A stretch of DNA of 64,000 nt. It comes from Albugo candida (taxonomy: Eukaryota > Oomycota > Peronosporomycetes > Albuginales). The notes beneath the pieces are model-generated. The model saw nothing but the letters and a program-made list of their open reading frames with translations, ran no database searches and was not told the origin of the DNA. Position numbers and translations under genes: made by a program. Location of the stretch: positions 62,001-126,000 of the forward strand of contig JBDOQK010000059.1 in NCBI GenBank assembly GCA_040437565.1, written 5' to 3'. Below are positions 34,901 to 46,969 of the stretch, piece after piece (the first letter of the stretch is position 1; each line of letters starts with the position of its first letter).

Positions 34901-36749
34901 TTAACCTGTATCCGGCCGAAATGCGTTGGAAACGCCGTTATTGGGGTTGCTTGCTGAAATTGATGCTGGCGTAGCTTCATCGTAATTCATAAAATGTTGA
35001 TTGTTCGAAAACTCCAAAAATAATGTGAATAGTAGGTGCAGGGATTCATAAATATTCTTATACATTGGGATATCGAGAATGGCACATATAATGCGAACGT
35101 ACTTCTCTAGTGAGAGATCCAGTGATGATGTAGGAAGTGATACTTTCGTCAGCAAATCTTCAAATTCTTCTGGCCACATCTGCATCAGCATCTCTACGTC
35201 TGGCATCGTCTTCGTATAATGAACTTGTGGAGGAGGTTTGGTTCGATGCAAATCCGTGATGCTCTTTATCCATCGATCAATCTCCAAGGTTGATTTTTCA
35301 GCATTCTCAATACTGCGAACAATCAGATCGCCGTGTTTTTTCTTGGACGCGGCCCGAAGTTGCAAATCCAAAACCGTCGCATCCGACTGATTCAAACTGG
35401 GCTCATCGAGTAACTTGAGGCCAAGGTTATCTGGTTCCCCATCTGGACGAGGAATCTTGAGAAATGGGTCCATTTCACCCACGGCGGGAATGTATTCCGG
35501 TATGAAACATTTTAGCTGCGCCTCAAGCTCGATTTCTTGTGGTTTATATCTACCTATGTACTGAAATAGTTCCCGTACTTCTGCTGAAACTTTGAGATGT
35601 GCAAAATCAGATTCTTTATATTCCAAACCATCAAACAAAGCCGCTGGCTTGGCTGTATTGCCTTCTGTTGTTGAGTTCGGTTTATCAGTGTCGGAAGGTT
35701 CCTCCACGTTTTCTTCATCACTTTCAGACTCACTGGAGGAAGACTCAGACGATGAAGAGGAAGATGCCGATTGTTGTACTGTGCTTTTCACCTGAGGAGA
35801 AGGTCTGCTAGTCGATTCCAAATGTTGTTCAACAAATGAATCTTTCAGAGTAGCAGTCTGCGTCTTTTCCGAAGATATTGCCTTTTCTTTCAATCCTTTA
35901 CTGTCCGACATGGCGGGCTTCGGCTCTCGAGAAGGAAATGCTAATTTATTGGAATCTTTTGCCGAATCGAGAATATTGTCGGGGGAAGCTTGACGTTTGG
36001 GACTCGGCACGCTCTCTGCTGAATCGCTCAGCACAACCTCTTCATCGAATGGCTTATTTTTTATGTCAGCGCTTATCATTTCATCATCAGAGTAGGTTGG
36101 CATGGTATGCGAGGAATTATGCGGCATTCGATCAGATGGCTGTAGCTCTCGATGCGGGCTATTAAGATCTTGAAAGCTTCCGGATAGGTCCAAGGCTTCA
36201 TCAAAGGGTTGATTTTTGACTATTTTCGTGCTTTTCGGCTCCAATATCGTATCGCTTTCTCCCGATTCAGAACTGGATTCACTCAGCTCCATTTCTTCGT
36301 CGAAAGGCTGGTTGTGTAAGGCTTTATTGCCCTTGGGTTTGCTGGCTGTACCGGTCGCGCTGCTTTCTTCCCTTTCGACTTCGCTTTGTTCAGACTCGGA
36401 AATCTCGTNNNNNNNNNNNNNNNNNNNNNNNNNNNNNNNNNNNNNNNNNNNNNNNNNNNNNNNNNNNNNNNNNNNNNNNNNNNNNNNNNNNNNNNNNNNN
36501 NNNNNNNNTATCGCTTTCTCCCGATTCAGAACTGGATTCACTCAGCTCCATTTCTTCGTCGAAAGGCTGGTTGTGTAAGGCTTTATTGCCCTTGGGTTTG
36601 CTGGCTGTACCGGTCGCGCTGCTTTCTTCCCTTTCGACTTCGCTTTGTTCAGACTCGGAAATCTCGTCTTCGCTTTCGGATGCATCGCTATAGGATATAT
36701 TATCATCGCTTCCAGCGTCTTTGAATCTATTACGCGTAGCTTTTCTCAT
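34901..36749 (-). CDS. IFT46: Intraflagellar transport protein 46
   Basis: IFT46 is a core subunit of the IFT-B complex that carries axonemal cargo, such as outer dynein arms, into flagella. The N-terminal 260 residues or so are acidic, Ser-rich and low-complexity, with a repeated NQPFDE/NKPFDE motif. The conserved IFT46 domain follows: LFQYIGRYKPQEIELEAQLK, CFIPEYIPAVGEMDPFLKIP, LLDEPSLNQSDATVLDLQLR, LHRTKPPPQVHYTKTMPDVE and MWPEEF, ending in YESLHLLFTLFLEFSNNQHF. A 100-N gap sits in the acidic part, and 159 bp recur on both sides. Collapsing that overlap leaves an open frame of 529 residues, close to the usual size plus a long N-tail. The gene implies motile zoospores. Its C-terminal end is repeated exactly at 14.4 kb. 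Confidence 0.93.
36250..36667. repeat. 159-bp direct duplication flanking a 100-N gap inside IFT46 (assembly artefact)
   Basis: Bases 36250-36408 recur exactly at 36509-36667. Collapsing the copy keeps the IFT46 frame open. Confidence 0.9.
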
Positions 36750-36896
36750 CTACTAGTGCTGTCTACTTGGTAGTGGCGCGACTTAGATTGTGACCTCTCA
36801 AGATCGGGCTCAGCCTGCGTGTGGACGAAGCAGCTCCGACCAGACTCAGGTCTCTTAAGAAACATTATATGGTTAAATCTATAAATTGACCAAAAG

Positions 36897-38244
36897 CTAT
36901 CGTCTCAAGTTTTTTATCTTCTTTTTGAGCTTTTTTCCTGACATATTGGCCTCTTGTATCTGGCGATAAACTCGTTTTGTGTACTTTTGAACATCCGCGT
37001 CCGCCATAATTTCATCTGTCAAGGTCGCTTGTCTTGCTTTCTTCACGATCCGTGAAGTTTTGAACTCATGGGGCCCTTCAATGACGGTTCCTACCTGGAA
37101 ATGTTTCGGAAAGCCTTTCTTGTAATCACTTGATTTGTAGAATTTTTGGGGATCCAAAAAGTTCCTTAGTCGAATAAGTTCAAAATCGCGCTTGAGCTCG
37201 GGAGTGAGTTCATCTGTCGCCATGTCGAACCACTTTCGACCCGCAATCTTTTGATTCGTGTCATGAGCACGTTGTTGTTTTGCCACCGTCTCAACGCGTC
37301 GAGCCCGTTGTAATACTCGATTTACTTCGCTGTTGACGTCACTTTTACCAGCAGAAAGTCGTATGATTGCACCTTGCTTACGAGCTTCAAAGTCTATATA
37401 TTTTTTCCGAAGCCTGGTACCGCTATCGAGTTGGTCGAAAACATTGTGCATCTGTAGAATACCTTGATCTGCTTTTCCATCATGTGATACTACTGGGTTC
37501 TCAGTTGGTTTCTTAGATGTCAGATCGATCCCTGAAGCTGCTAATCGAACCTAGACATAGATTTGGATCAACATCATCAAATGATCTCTCGAGTGTACAC
37601 AATCTTACATAGTTTTCCAGTTCATCATCTTCCCCATTGTCAGACTTTGTCAACTGCTCCTGATGTGGAGGATTGCTGGCTTGGACCAAATGTTCATCCT
37701 CAAAATCCTCAAGGGCAATCAAACTTTTCTGCTGGCTATTTTCACTAAGCTTGTCAGAGTCATCGTCCTTTAAGAGACCACGCTGGAGGTCATTGTTTCT
37801 TAGATCACCATTTTTTTTCGCATCACTGTGAGCTTTTCTAGCAACAAAAGCTTCTGGTTCTGGTAATCTGATCGCAACTCTCGAATCGCTTTTCAGCTTC
37901 CTCTGCTTCATCTTCTCGTCATTGCTCTTGTCTGCAGATGTCTTTGATGATTTATTTGTTGTCATGAGCAGTACTCTGGCACTCCTTCTTACTGGAGTGT
38001 TGTCTTTCTGATTCTTGCTTGCTGAGCCTTTTGCTTGTCCTTTCGAACCAGTGCTCGAACTCGACAACCTCTGCTTCTTTGGAGTAATTTTACCACCTGG
38101 AGACAATACCATTTGATCTTCTCTTTCCGAGTTTACTACCGAGGATGATGCATTGCTACGAGCGCAAGGAGAGGCGCGAGATTTTTTATTTTCATTTAAA
38201 GAATCCTTTGATGGCGATTTGGCACTCCGCCGCGTAGTAACCAT
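36897..38244 (-). CDS. FCF2: FCF2-domain pre-rRNA processing protein (TdIF2/DNTTIP2-like)
   Basis: Fcf2 proteins act in the nucleolus in early cleavages of 18S pre-rRNA. There are two exons (38244-37609 and 37550-36897), a 58-nt intron with a good GTAAG donor, phase 0, and 429 residues. The first two-thirds are Lys/Ser/Asp-rich and probably disordered, with a basic nuclear-type start (MVTTRRSAKSPSK). The C-terminal third is the Fcf2 domain: KWFDMATDELTPELKRDFEL, RLRNFLDPQKFYKSSDYKKG, FPKHFQVGTVIEGPHEFKTS and TLTDEIMADADVQKYTKRVY, ending in a Lys/Arg tail. The 5' end lies next to an N gap, so an upstream exon or start cannot be excluded. It is arranged head-to-tail with IFT46 on the same strand. 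Confidence 0.9.
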
Positions 38245-38382
38245 CCTTTTAATTATANNNNNNNNNNNNNNNNNNNNNNNNNNNNNNNNNNNNNNNNNNN
38301 NNNNNNNNNNNNNNNNNNNNNNNNNNNNNNNNNNNNNNNNNNNNNNNNNNNNNNNNNGTGTAGACACAATCTGAGTCACCAC

Positions 38383-39498
38383 ATTTTGTCAGTTCTTTTC
38401 TCTAGTATCCCTTTAAGAACCCACTACAATTACAATAGATAACGCAGCAAGGCTCACCTTATCAAAGTGTATTTTTTCGTATATAATTTTCTTTCTTGTT
38501 TGAGAGTAATGTGCTCTTCAACGTTTTCAGGCAAATCGATTTGCGTCACTAGGAAAGATTACCTGATGTCTATCATTCCTGCATGAAACTACAGCAATTT
38601 GAAGAAAGCAAAAACATCCTAGCTCGAGCATAGCGGGGTGGCACTCGCTAGGTTTTTGACAAGAAATTAATCAGCACGGATAAAACGTGATCCAAAATAA
38701 AGTGTTTTGACCACTACTCCCTGGACTTGGCTACCAAGAAAAACTAAAAGTAGATCGTGATCAAATTCGATGATCTCACATGGAATGCGAGAAATGAGAT
38801 AGATAATTTGACCACGATGTTGCCTCAGTACAGTTAGCTTTACAGGTTTTACTTCTAGAGCAACCTATTGAAGGAATACTACGTCTCGTTTCAGTGATCT
38901 CCAATTCAAGTGCGTGTATTCTTCCCAGGGTGGTATTGACACTTATTGTAGGCACCAATTTACTAAAGAGATCGCCACCATATAACGGCTACAGGCAGCA
39001 GCAGGCTTCTCGTATTAAGCAGTGTGGTCTGTTACATATAACGGCTACAGGCACCAGGCTTCTCGTCATAAGCAGTGTGGTCTGTTACGAGATCTCATAT
39101 TCTGGATTGGGTACGATAAGGATCTACTCAGAGTAGACCGCACAAGAATTGCTTGCTCGAGTGTTCGACAGTATGCCCCGCCGAGATGGACGCGGATAAA
39201 GTAGACTGGTATCGCGGTCAACTACATAGCGAGAACAATGTGCAACACCATTCATATCTTAGCGTTCCTTTCACAAACGGACATAATAACTTCCATTGTA
39301 CCGTTCGAACTTAACAACTTCGATGCCATACCGATCCTCTCCTTGCTGGTTGGATCACGCGTACTAAACGCTATTTATCCCATCCGTTGTCGCAGAACAC
39401 CATAGGAGGTGGCCAAAAATCAATACAGAAATATACAGCAATCCACTGAACTACTTACCGTCGGAATCATCGCGTGCATATCCATCAGTCCGTACCGA
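38383..39498. other. Intergenic region between FCF2 and the SR-rich gene
   Basis: This holds divergent promoters. It contains one short tandem duplication (38979-39087, listed separately). I see no gene. Confidence 0.45.
38979..39087. repeat. Two tandem copies of a 53-56 bp unit
   Basis: The unit starts CATATAACGGCTACAGGCA and ends CAGTGTGGTCTGTTA. The first copy (38979-39034) is 3 bp longer than the second (39035-39087), with only a couple of substitutions. It lies in the 5' region of the SR-rich gene. Confidence 0.85.
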
Positions 39499-42125
39499 AT
39501 GGAACAAGTTTGGAAGGAAGAGCTGGACACAATATCACATTGGTTTGAAGCTCATGAGACCAGTAATAAGGAGAAGCGATGTCAAGTTTTCAGGCGTATA
39601 AATTACCAGGCATCCTATTCGATGCAGCATTTCGCATTTATGCGAAGCACATCCGAGACGTTGCAACTATCCAAGCAGAGTTCCCAAGCAGACAATACTT
39701 CTCTTGGCTCTATGATTCAAGTCATTGAGAATGAAAACGATATGGAAAACGTGTCAAGCTTCCTCGAAGGTGTCAACGCTGATGACATGCAATTATTATT
39801 ATCAAATCAGGAGCTTTTACCAGGTTCACATCAGGCTCTCCAAGCGGTGATTCCAGATCACAAAAAAGCCACCTCGAATGATCCCGTGTCATGCCCAGAG
39901 TCACCGAGGAAGGATGGAAACGGAAAATCACAACGAGAGGTATTTTCTGAAGACCCTGTGCAAATCAGCCTCATGTTCCAAACTTCTGAAGGGCTGAATG
40001 ATACTGGAAAGGATAAAGGCCTCAGTACAAAAATGCACGCGACTGAGTCAAGAAACTGGCAGGGAAAGTTATTGGACGCACAAAAGTGTAGCCAGTCGCT
40101 CGACGTGACATTGAAATTGAAAGAAGTCAAAATCGGGCGGAATGGACTTCCAGAGCCTGGAATAGGTCAAGATGTTCTAAGTACGCTTAGATCGAACAGA
40201 CTTGGAAAGAATGTCAAGGCGTTGAGAGTTTCACATGACACATATTGCAGAAACTTTGAGAATGGCATGAATGTACAAGTCCAACCACAGGACTCGTCAA
40301 ATTGCAAGGGAAAGATGGAGTACCCGCGAACCGTCAATGGAGCGCAGTCAAAAACGAATCTTTCCGAGCATTCTCAAACCTCTCGTTGGACTCCGTCGTC
40401 ACAACCACAAGTACGATTGGGGTCATCGAGTCACCTGTCGACAGAAATGGCGGTCAGGAAGTCCTCAACTTTGGGATGCAGCAAACTATTAGAGTACAAA
40501 CGACCGTGGTCGAGTGTGGAAGAAATTCCGAGCAAACCATTCTCACCTCTTTCAATCCAACGTGTGTCTTCTGAGAGCCGCTATCTCGCTGCAAGCAGCA
40601 GCGTACAAAATGAATCCGATACTACAGGGAACGAACGACTCAGTTTGTATCAAGCCCTCCATTTGGAAGACAGAGACGATACCCCATCTTACATTTCTAA
40701 CGGCATGTACAAACGTCCGATCGCGTTTAACAAATATCAACGAGATACGCCAGCAAAAGCACCAAAACAACTGTCAAAAGATGACTCTTGGACCATACCG
40801 AAAAAAAGATACAGGCATCGAAGTGATCGATCGCAATACCGGGACGACACACAAAACCACCGTCATAGTACGAGAAAGCATCAAAGGTCGGATGCAGGAA
40901 AAAGGTACAATAGTGAGAAACGTCGTAAGGGATCACGAAGTCCTACAGCGCGTTCAGAGGAGAAAAGAAGCCGCTTTGGACCGTCGTACCGGTCACGCTC
41001 ACGCTCACGGTCAAGATCTCGTTCGCGTCATTCATCAAAGTACTCTTCTCGAAGCAATGGTCGTTATGCAGAAGACGATTTGTCACTTGTTCGATATACT
41101 TCCAGAAAGCAGAAACGACAGAACGCTTCAAGCCGAAAATCCAAGCCGGTCAAACCAGTGTGCAACAAATCGACAACGCCAGAAATGCCATCAAAAGCTC
41201 TGAAAAAGCCTGTTGATGACCTCGGAAAAGAACTGGCTGTCATCGTAAATGCAAATTTTCAATCAGGCGATTCGAACACAAAAGCTCCTCAAAACGCCCC
41301 AAGTGGTCCAGCACCCAAAAGAATCAAACGCGACGAAGCTATAACTCTGCCTCTTGAGATTCAAGCGTATAGTTACTCAGAAGATGAAGATGAAGTCGAT
41401 CTCGACACGCAAGACGACCACGCTCAGTTTGACTTGACCGCTGTCCAAATCGACATGGAAACAATGAAACGTACCGCATACGTCTATGGAATCAGTCCAC
41501 GGCTGACAGAATTGGACTTAGAGACCGAATTTGCTCCGTTTGGGCTCGAGGTATGTCATCTTCTGACTGCATATCGACCATCTCACGAACAGGATTTTAG
41601 GTGCATAAAGAGACGGGTTTTGCCTGTATCGATCTATTTATTTGCAATCGATCTTTACGACCTCGTGGAGACGGTTGCATTCGTTTTATAAGCGAATCAG
41701 CAGCCATTCGTGCGGTCGAAGAGGTCCATGGTAGTATAGAATCCGTATACAAATGATGCTTGATACTCATGTATTTCACTATAGCAAAAATAGTCTTGAA
41801 TACGCAAATTTCCGTTCAGCGAATCGACGAAAATATCTTGAAAATCCTGACGGCTCAACTCGCTGCACACTACGACACCTGGCGATGTGGAAATCGTAAA
41901 TGTCAACAGAGTACGAGTGTATGGAGGATAGCGTGTCAAAAGTGCGAACGACCTCGTCCATTTACTTCAAGTTCCGTCCGCATTCGATCCGACAGCTGGC
42001 TGTGTGCATTGTACGTCGCATCCTTCTGATATCATGAACTTTGCATTAATCAGGTGACTTGTAGCTGCTGGACCGCAAATGACTCAGAAAGTATTCATTG
42101 TCGCGCATGTAAAAGCACAATGTGA
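39499..42125 (+). CDS. SR-rich RNA-binding protein with RRM and two RanBP2-type zinc fingers
   Basis: Probably a nuclear pre-mRNA binding or splicing factor. Four exons (39499-41550, 41601-41733, 41785-42010, 42065-42125) with introns of 50, 51 and 54 nt join in frame to 823 residues. Residues 1-450 have low complexity. An Arg/Ser block (RSRSRSRSRSRHSS and nearby) follows at roughly residues 480-530. Then comes one RRM (RTAYVYGISPRLTELDLETE as RNP2 side, GDGCIRFISESAAIRAVEEV as RNP1 side). Zinc finger 1 is WRCGNRKCQQSTSVWRIACQ followed by KC. Zinc finger 2 is WLCAFCWTANDSESIHCRAC, which has the canonical W-C-x2-C-x3-N-x6-C-x2-C pattern and appears only after splicing. RBM5/RBM10 combine the same domains, but no G-patch or second RRM is seen here. 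The start is the first Met of a protein-like stretch; upstream exons are possible. Confidence 0.8.
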
Positions 42126-42146
42126 GTGGAAGACAGAAGACCACAT

Positions 42147-43512
42147 TCAGAATCGATAAATGCACGAATCGCTGACGGTCAAGGACTTGAGCATTTTCTC
42201 TACGTCAGCATCAAACGCTGGTGGACCACAATGGAAGAAAGCCGTCTCTTTCCCTACAAACTGCCCAATAAACTCGTGCATTATCGAATCATCCAGTCTC
42301 CCATGTCTAATTGCAAGCGATTCCGTCTGACACTTTGTGGAAATCTCTGCATCTTCCGAAACGATATGCCGTACACTTATCCGAGAAGGAAACATGTTGG
42401 TCAACGCCTCCAGTTGATCGAAAGCAATGACGTCCTGTATAGTACGATTGCAATATAAAAGCATGACTGTGGTTCTGTGGTCCTGAAATGACTCAAAGGT
42501 TGCTCGTATGAGCTGCAGCATCGGCGTGATACCGCTTCCAGCAGCGATAAGCACGAGATGCTCAACATTACGCTGCTGGATCTTTCCTTCCCGTTTGACA
42601 ATGCCGACAGCCGGGTATAATAAAATCCCTTTGGGTCCACGCATTTCGATCTCGGTGCCGATGGGAAGCGATTCCAAGTACCTACTCATCAAGCCGTCTG
42701 GGTACAATCTGACGATGAGCTCGAAGAATTTCCGTTGGTTAAAGCGCGATACAGGCGTGTAAGCTCGTTCAATGACTCTTCCAGCAATATTGGCTCGAAG
42801 CTCAAGATGTTGACCTGGTATACAAAGCCCCTACACAGAAAAGATGCTTACGTGATGCCTTGCCGATTAAAGATAACAAACCAGAGGCTTTGATTCGGGA
42901 AGTTCAAAGACGTATTTGCACGCAGTTTTGGTCACAGATTGCTTGGAGAATAAGCGGAAAGGTCGCCAAGCCGTGGTATTGAGAGCTACAGAATCACCGA
43001 TCTCGGCTTTGTGGCCAAGGGTCGAAGCCAGCTCCAAATCCCCAATATAACATTTCTGGAGGTGCAAAAGATAAGCGCTGGAGAAGAGAGAGAAAGCTAC
43101 ATACAGCGAGCATTGCGTGGCCATTGACCCAGGCGTGATACTCGTTGAATAGAGCGGTCCCATCGCTACCAGCAGCCATCATCAAATAGCGCATACCTCC
43201 AGGATGATACTTAAGGTAAGGCGTTATATTATAGACCTAGAGGAAACTTAATTATTGTGGATTGGTACATAAATTAGCACTACCTTTCCATCTAGAGCCA
43301 TCCATGCGTCATCTTCGCGGTTATGTGTCGCTATTTCGGCAATTGTGATGTTCTTTCGAGGTGACTTTCCTCCAAGTTGAGCCAAGTCGCGTCCCGATTG
43401 GGTTAAACGCATCCAATGCTGTAGAGGCAGTGAGAAGAAATTCCTAACATATATTGATTACCAGTTGACTGTATCCTGGTGCTAAAGTGACTTTGCGATC
43501 GCGTTTCGCCAT
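42147..43512 (-). CDS. Cytochrome b5 / cytochrome b5 reductase fusion (CYB5R4/Ncb5or-like, without CS domain)
   Basis: A soluble NAD(P)H oxidoreductase passing electrons from FAD to an attached b5 heme. Five exons (43512-43462, 43418-43284, 43236-43105, 43055-42882, 42830-42147), all phase 0, give 391 residues. The N-terminal [20 protein letters not shown] is the motif specific to Ncb5or. The b5 domain has the heme ligand motif KYHPGG and [16 protein letters not shown]. The reductase part has the FAD motif RAYTPVS, the NAD-binding [10 protein letters not shown] and CGPPAF, and ends in YRF. In animal CYB5R4 a CS domain of about 90 residues separates the two parts. Here only a short link ([18 protein letters not shown]) is present. 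The gene ends 21 bp from the stop of the convergent SR-rich gene. Confidence 0.9.
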
Positions 43513-43715
43513 TTTAACGGCTGAATAATGGCACTAAAGCTCTTGAGAGTGCTATAACAAAAAATGAACGGTTCCTTCAAATTTCGGACGAGTTTTAGTC
43601 TCATCTCGCGAACATTTGTGAAAGGTATTAAATGTGCAGAAGGTGTCAATGAGCAAAATGACCATTTTTTATTTGCTGTCGTATTTGCCGAAACCTTTTA
43701 TTGCAGGTTATTCAA

Positions 43716-45338
43716 CTAACACCCGCTCTTGTTCGGGCTCCTATTATTCCCATTTTCTATTGAGCCAAGAAAGGATTGAAACCAGTCATTCTTTTTTATG
43801 TGCTGGAAATCCAATTCGAGTTCTTTATCTTCAAGAACGCCGTAGCTTTCCGCAGTTTCCAGCCACTGCAGACATTTCTGATAGAAGCAAAATAATTTAA
43901 CGAAACCAGAACGCTTTTATAAAGGTTGCGTACCGTTTCGTCGCAGAATGCAGGTGTCGCATACAGTCTTGCAAGTCCATAGCATCCCAATCGCTCATCA
44001 AATTGATGCGCCACAAACAGATACTTCTGTGCTCGATCAAAGTAAATTTTTCCAGCACTTTTCTGGATTCGAGGCTGCTTCACTAAACTGGAGACTATCA
44101 ATTCACCAAGCAGATGGAGTAGATGAGGCACGGAATCATTCGCTGTTTCAGATTCTAGCAAATCCTGATACGCATTGATATCAAATCCATTTGACAGAAG
44201 AAAATTTTGTGTCATCCCATCAACTTCCTGAATAATTGTGTCCATTCGCTCCACTGAAGGAAACCAACACCCCCAAGTCAGCACATAGAAGATAAATCTT
44301 ATCCATTCCAGCAATATGACATCGCTTCTAGGATCGAGATCTAGAAGAGAAGTGAATTGCAATCAGGTTATGGTGCTTGAGATTGCAAACTCACCTTGGG
44401 CAGTTTTGTACTGTCGATAGACTTTTTCAAAACTTGCACTATCAATATCATAGATGGATGCATAAAGTTTGGCTCGAAGCAATTCTACTTGCGCGTAGTC
44501 TTCTTCGGTGATTATGTCTTCGTCATCAGAATTTTCATATGTTGAAGCTCCCACTCGAACTTGCGTCTGGTACAAGCGCTCCAGATTCTCGCACCTCAAT
44601 AAAGCTCTCTTATAATAACATTCGGCCTCCGAACTTGGTTTCTCGTTAATTAGGTACTGTTCGTGAGCTGGATATCGCATAAAATCTCCCACTTCTACTA
44701 ACGCTTTTGCATGATGTAGATTTGTCTCGAAGTTATTGCCATCATCCAGCTCAGTAGCCTTCTACAATGGCAATACATGTGAGATCGAAAAAGTGAAATC
44801 GGTCATATACTTAACGTCTAATGCCTCAAAAGCCTTACTAAATAATGTGTTGTCCTGCTGCTCCTTGGCAAGAACAAGAAGACAGCTTCCCCACAATGTG
44901 TATCCGACTGCTCCTAACGCATTGGCTTCTTTGTTTGAGATTCGATCGATCTCTTCGAACTTGTCAATGGCAGCATTTGCTAGTTCGACATCATCGTGCT
45001 GCGACGCAAGTCGTGCCAGCGCTGTTCCCCACAGAAATAACGCGTCCATCATTTGTGACTTTTCCATATCGGGATTCTCATCAATGACCTTTTTCAGCCG
45101 TTTACCTATCTGCCAAGTCTCTATCATAATAATTTGATAATAGCTCCAGTATAATGTTGTTGTAGAAGCACGATTTGAATGAGTGCTTACGCTTTTGTGA
45201 GAGCTTGTCTTGATGCAAGAGATCATTCACACTATCAATTGTTTCCTGGATGTCTTCTCTATCGGTGCCTTGTTTCAATGGGCATGGACATACTGCTGCT
45301 TTATGCTTCTTTGCCGAATACTTCTCATCGCTTGACAT
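43716..45338 (-). CDS. Helical-repeat (TPR-like) protein, possibly ETT1/NRO1-related
   Basis: A multi-exon protein made largely of helical hairpins: MMDALFLWGTALARLASQHD, ANALGAVGYTLWGSCLLVLA, ECYYKRALLRCENLERLYQT, YAQVELLRAKLYASIYDIDS and YFDRAQKYLFVAHQFDERLG. The start is MSSDEKYSAKKHKAA. I read introns near 45.18, 44.79, 44.38 and 43.92 kb, ending KKNDWFQSFLGSIENGNN and a stop. The exon structure between 44.36 and 44.22 kb is uncertain. The repeat pattern and size resemble the fungal translation/oxygen-response factors ETT1/NRO1, but I cannot confirm this by eye. It lies head-to-tail with the b5-reductase gene, about 200 bp apart. There is no signal peptide or membrane segment; probably cytosolic or nuclear. 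Confidence 0.6.
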
Positions 45339-46969
45339 AGTCCAGTAAAAGATGCACTGATTGGTTATCGGGATTTCATCAGAAAAACTCAGACTGTGAT
45401 GCAGAAATTCAATGCCATCGATCGAGTTGTGTTACCGACCGCAATCAGTCTCCATTGCTTTCACTTAATTCTCAAATAAATAGTTTAATCCTTTGTAAGC
45501 TTTTACAAATTGGGTGCCGTGTACATTGTACTAAGATTGTCTTCCACATGTTCGTCTTATATTGAGAGCTAGCATTTTATTGCTGAGATTAGTTGGTGTA
45601 CACAAACGACAATATTTCAGCGCTTGATTTGCACACATTTGGAAGTTGAGAGACCTTTTTTTTATTATAGTGACAGCTCTTATGTGTCTCTATACCCGTG
45701 CTACAAAAGTTTCTCAATGAATCCTGCTGAACTGAACGGAGTTTCGACGGCGCGATAAAAATGAAGGTACAGACATCAATATCATTACTGGTGTTCTTGC
45801 GGTGACATCAAATACGTAGAAGGCAATCTATCTTATTAGTCTATTTCGTGCGCACTGTCTTGCTGCTAGCTGCTATCTGCCATATATTTTTGATTAGCAC
45901 TTTCCATTTGCGACGATCTTGACCGAAATGAGCCAGTTCTGAGATCTCCAGAGTTTTCTAGTTGCAGGTTAATCGGACGTCTCTGGCTAATACCGTAGAG
46001 ATTAAGTTTGTGATCTGTCGCGGAAAATGGACAAGTCGTCTGATACGTTGCTTGCGAGGCATCGTGGTTTGAGCTGGAAGCCCTGGAATCGACGCAACAT
46101 GTGTGCCCGAACACGGTTTGAGCCGACTCGAGGAAAATATCTGCCTCCTCAAGTTCGAAGCAAGGCCTAAGTAATATTCACACCGTCAAGAGCTAATGAT
46201 ACGATAAGGTACGTAGGTAAAGAGCCAGATAAACAGTGTAAGGAAATCCTTGACGCCACTAGCAAGGTGTATTCGGAGTGGCTTTGTCCCGTTAACTACG
46301 GTATTTTGCATGCATGTCACCGGCACAACAGTGTACTGAAAGTTCCATACAACACATATACAAATAACACCAATCATCACTTGTGGCTGTAGTGTCTAGT
46401 TCCGAAGCTTTATTTCAATAAAGGTTTACTCACAGCTGACGAACGCTCCGGAATCAAAGGTCTTGAATGCTTAGTCATCCGATCCAGTCCTGGTCTGATG
46501 ATATAGATGAGGATTTGTTGATGCTGATAGCTAGTAGACGACATATTTGCGAAGGGTACACTCAGCAGGGATGGCAGCTCTTTGAGAGCGTTACAAATCG
46601 TAAACATCTTACGAGGGTAACCGCTCATTATTTCTTGTGTAGTGCCGTCAATATATGGTATGTTCGGACGCAAGCTGAGCCGAAACAACATTAAATGATT
46701 GTTTTGCTATTTGTCCTTACCCTTTTATCCTTCTGGACCCTTTTATCCTTCTATAAGGCACAAGAATGCGTGCAGGCATACTGCTCGCGACATATCCGAC
46801 TGACGCGTGCTGTTAGTGAGCATATACATACAAGCATCGCTGCTTCTCGATAGCATGAACGTGACAACAGACGACGAAGAAAACTCATAATACTCAATTA
46901 TTTCTGTAAAAAACAATTACATGAAGAGTATAGACAGGCAGCATTCAATATATCACGATCCTAGAGACT
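45339..46969. other. Intergenic region with a SINE remnant
   Basis: No gene is supported over about 1.6 kb. It contains the body of the SINE (46113-46256) and a short tandem CCCTTTTATCCTTCT repeat near 46730-46755. Confidence 0.5.
46113..46256 (+). mobile_element. Second SINE copy (body only)
   Basis: From CGGTTTGAGCC to CCTTGAC the sequence follows the body of the SINE at 25.1 kb, with scattered differences (AAATATCTGCCTCC, CAGATAAACAGTGTAA). The tRNA-like head is not recognisable upstream, so this copy is either 5'-truncated or more decayed. Confidence 0.6.

Noticed and set aside
40271-41203. Long overlapping frames inside the SR-rich gene
   Set aside because: They are shadows caused by the Arg/Ser-rich coding sequence; the main frame carries the RRM and zinc fingers.
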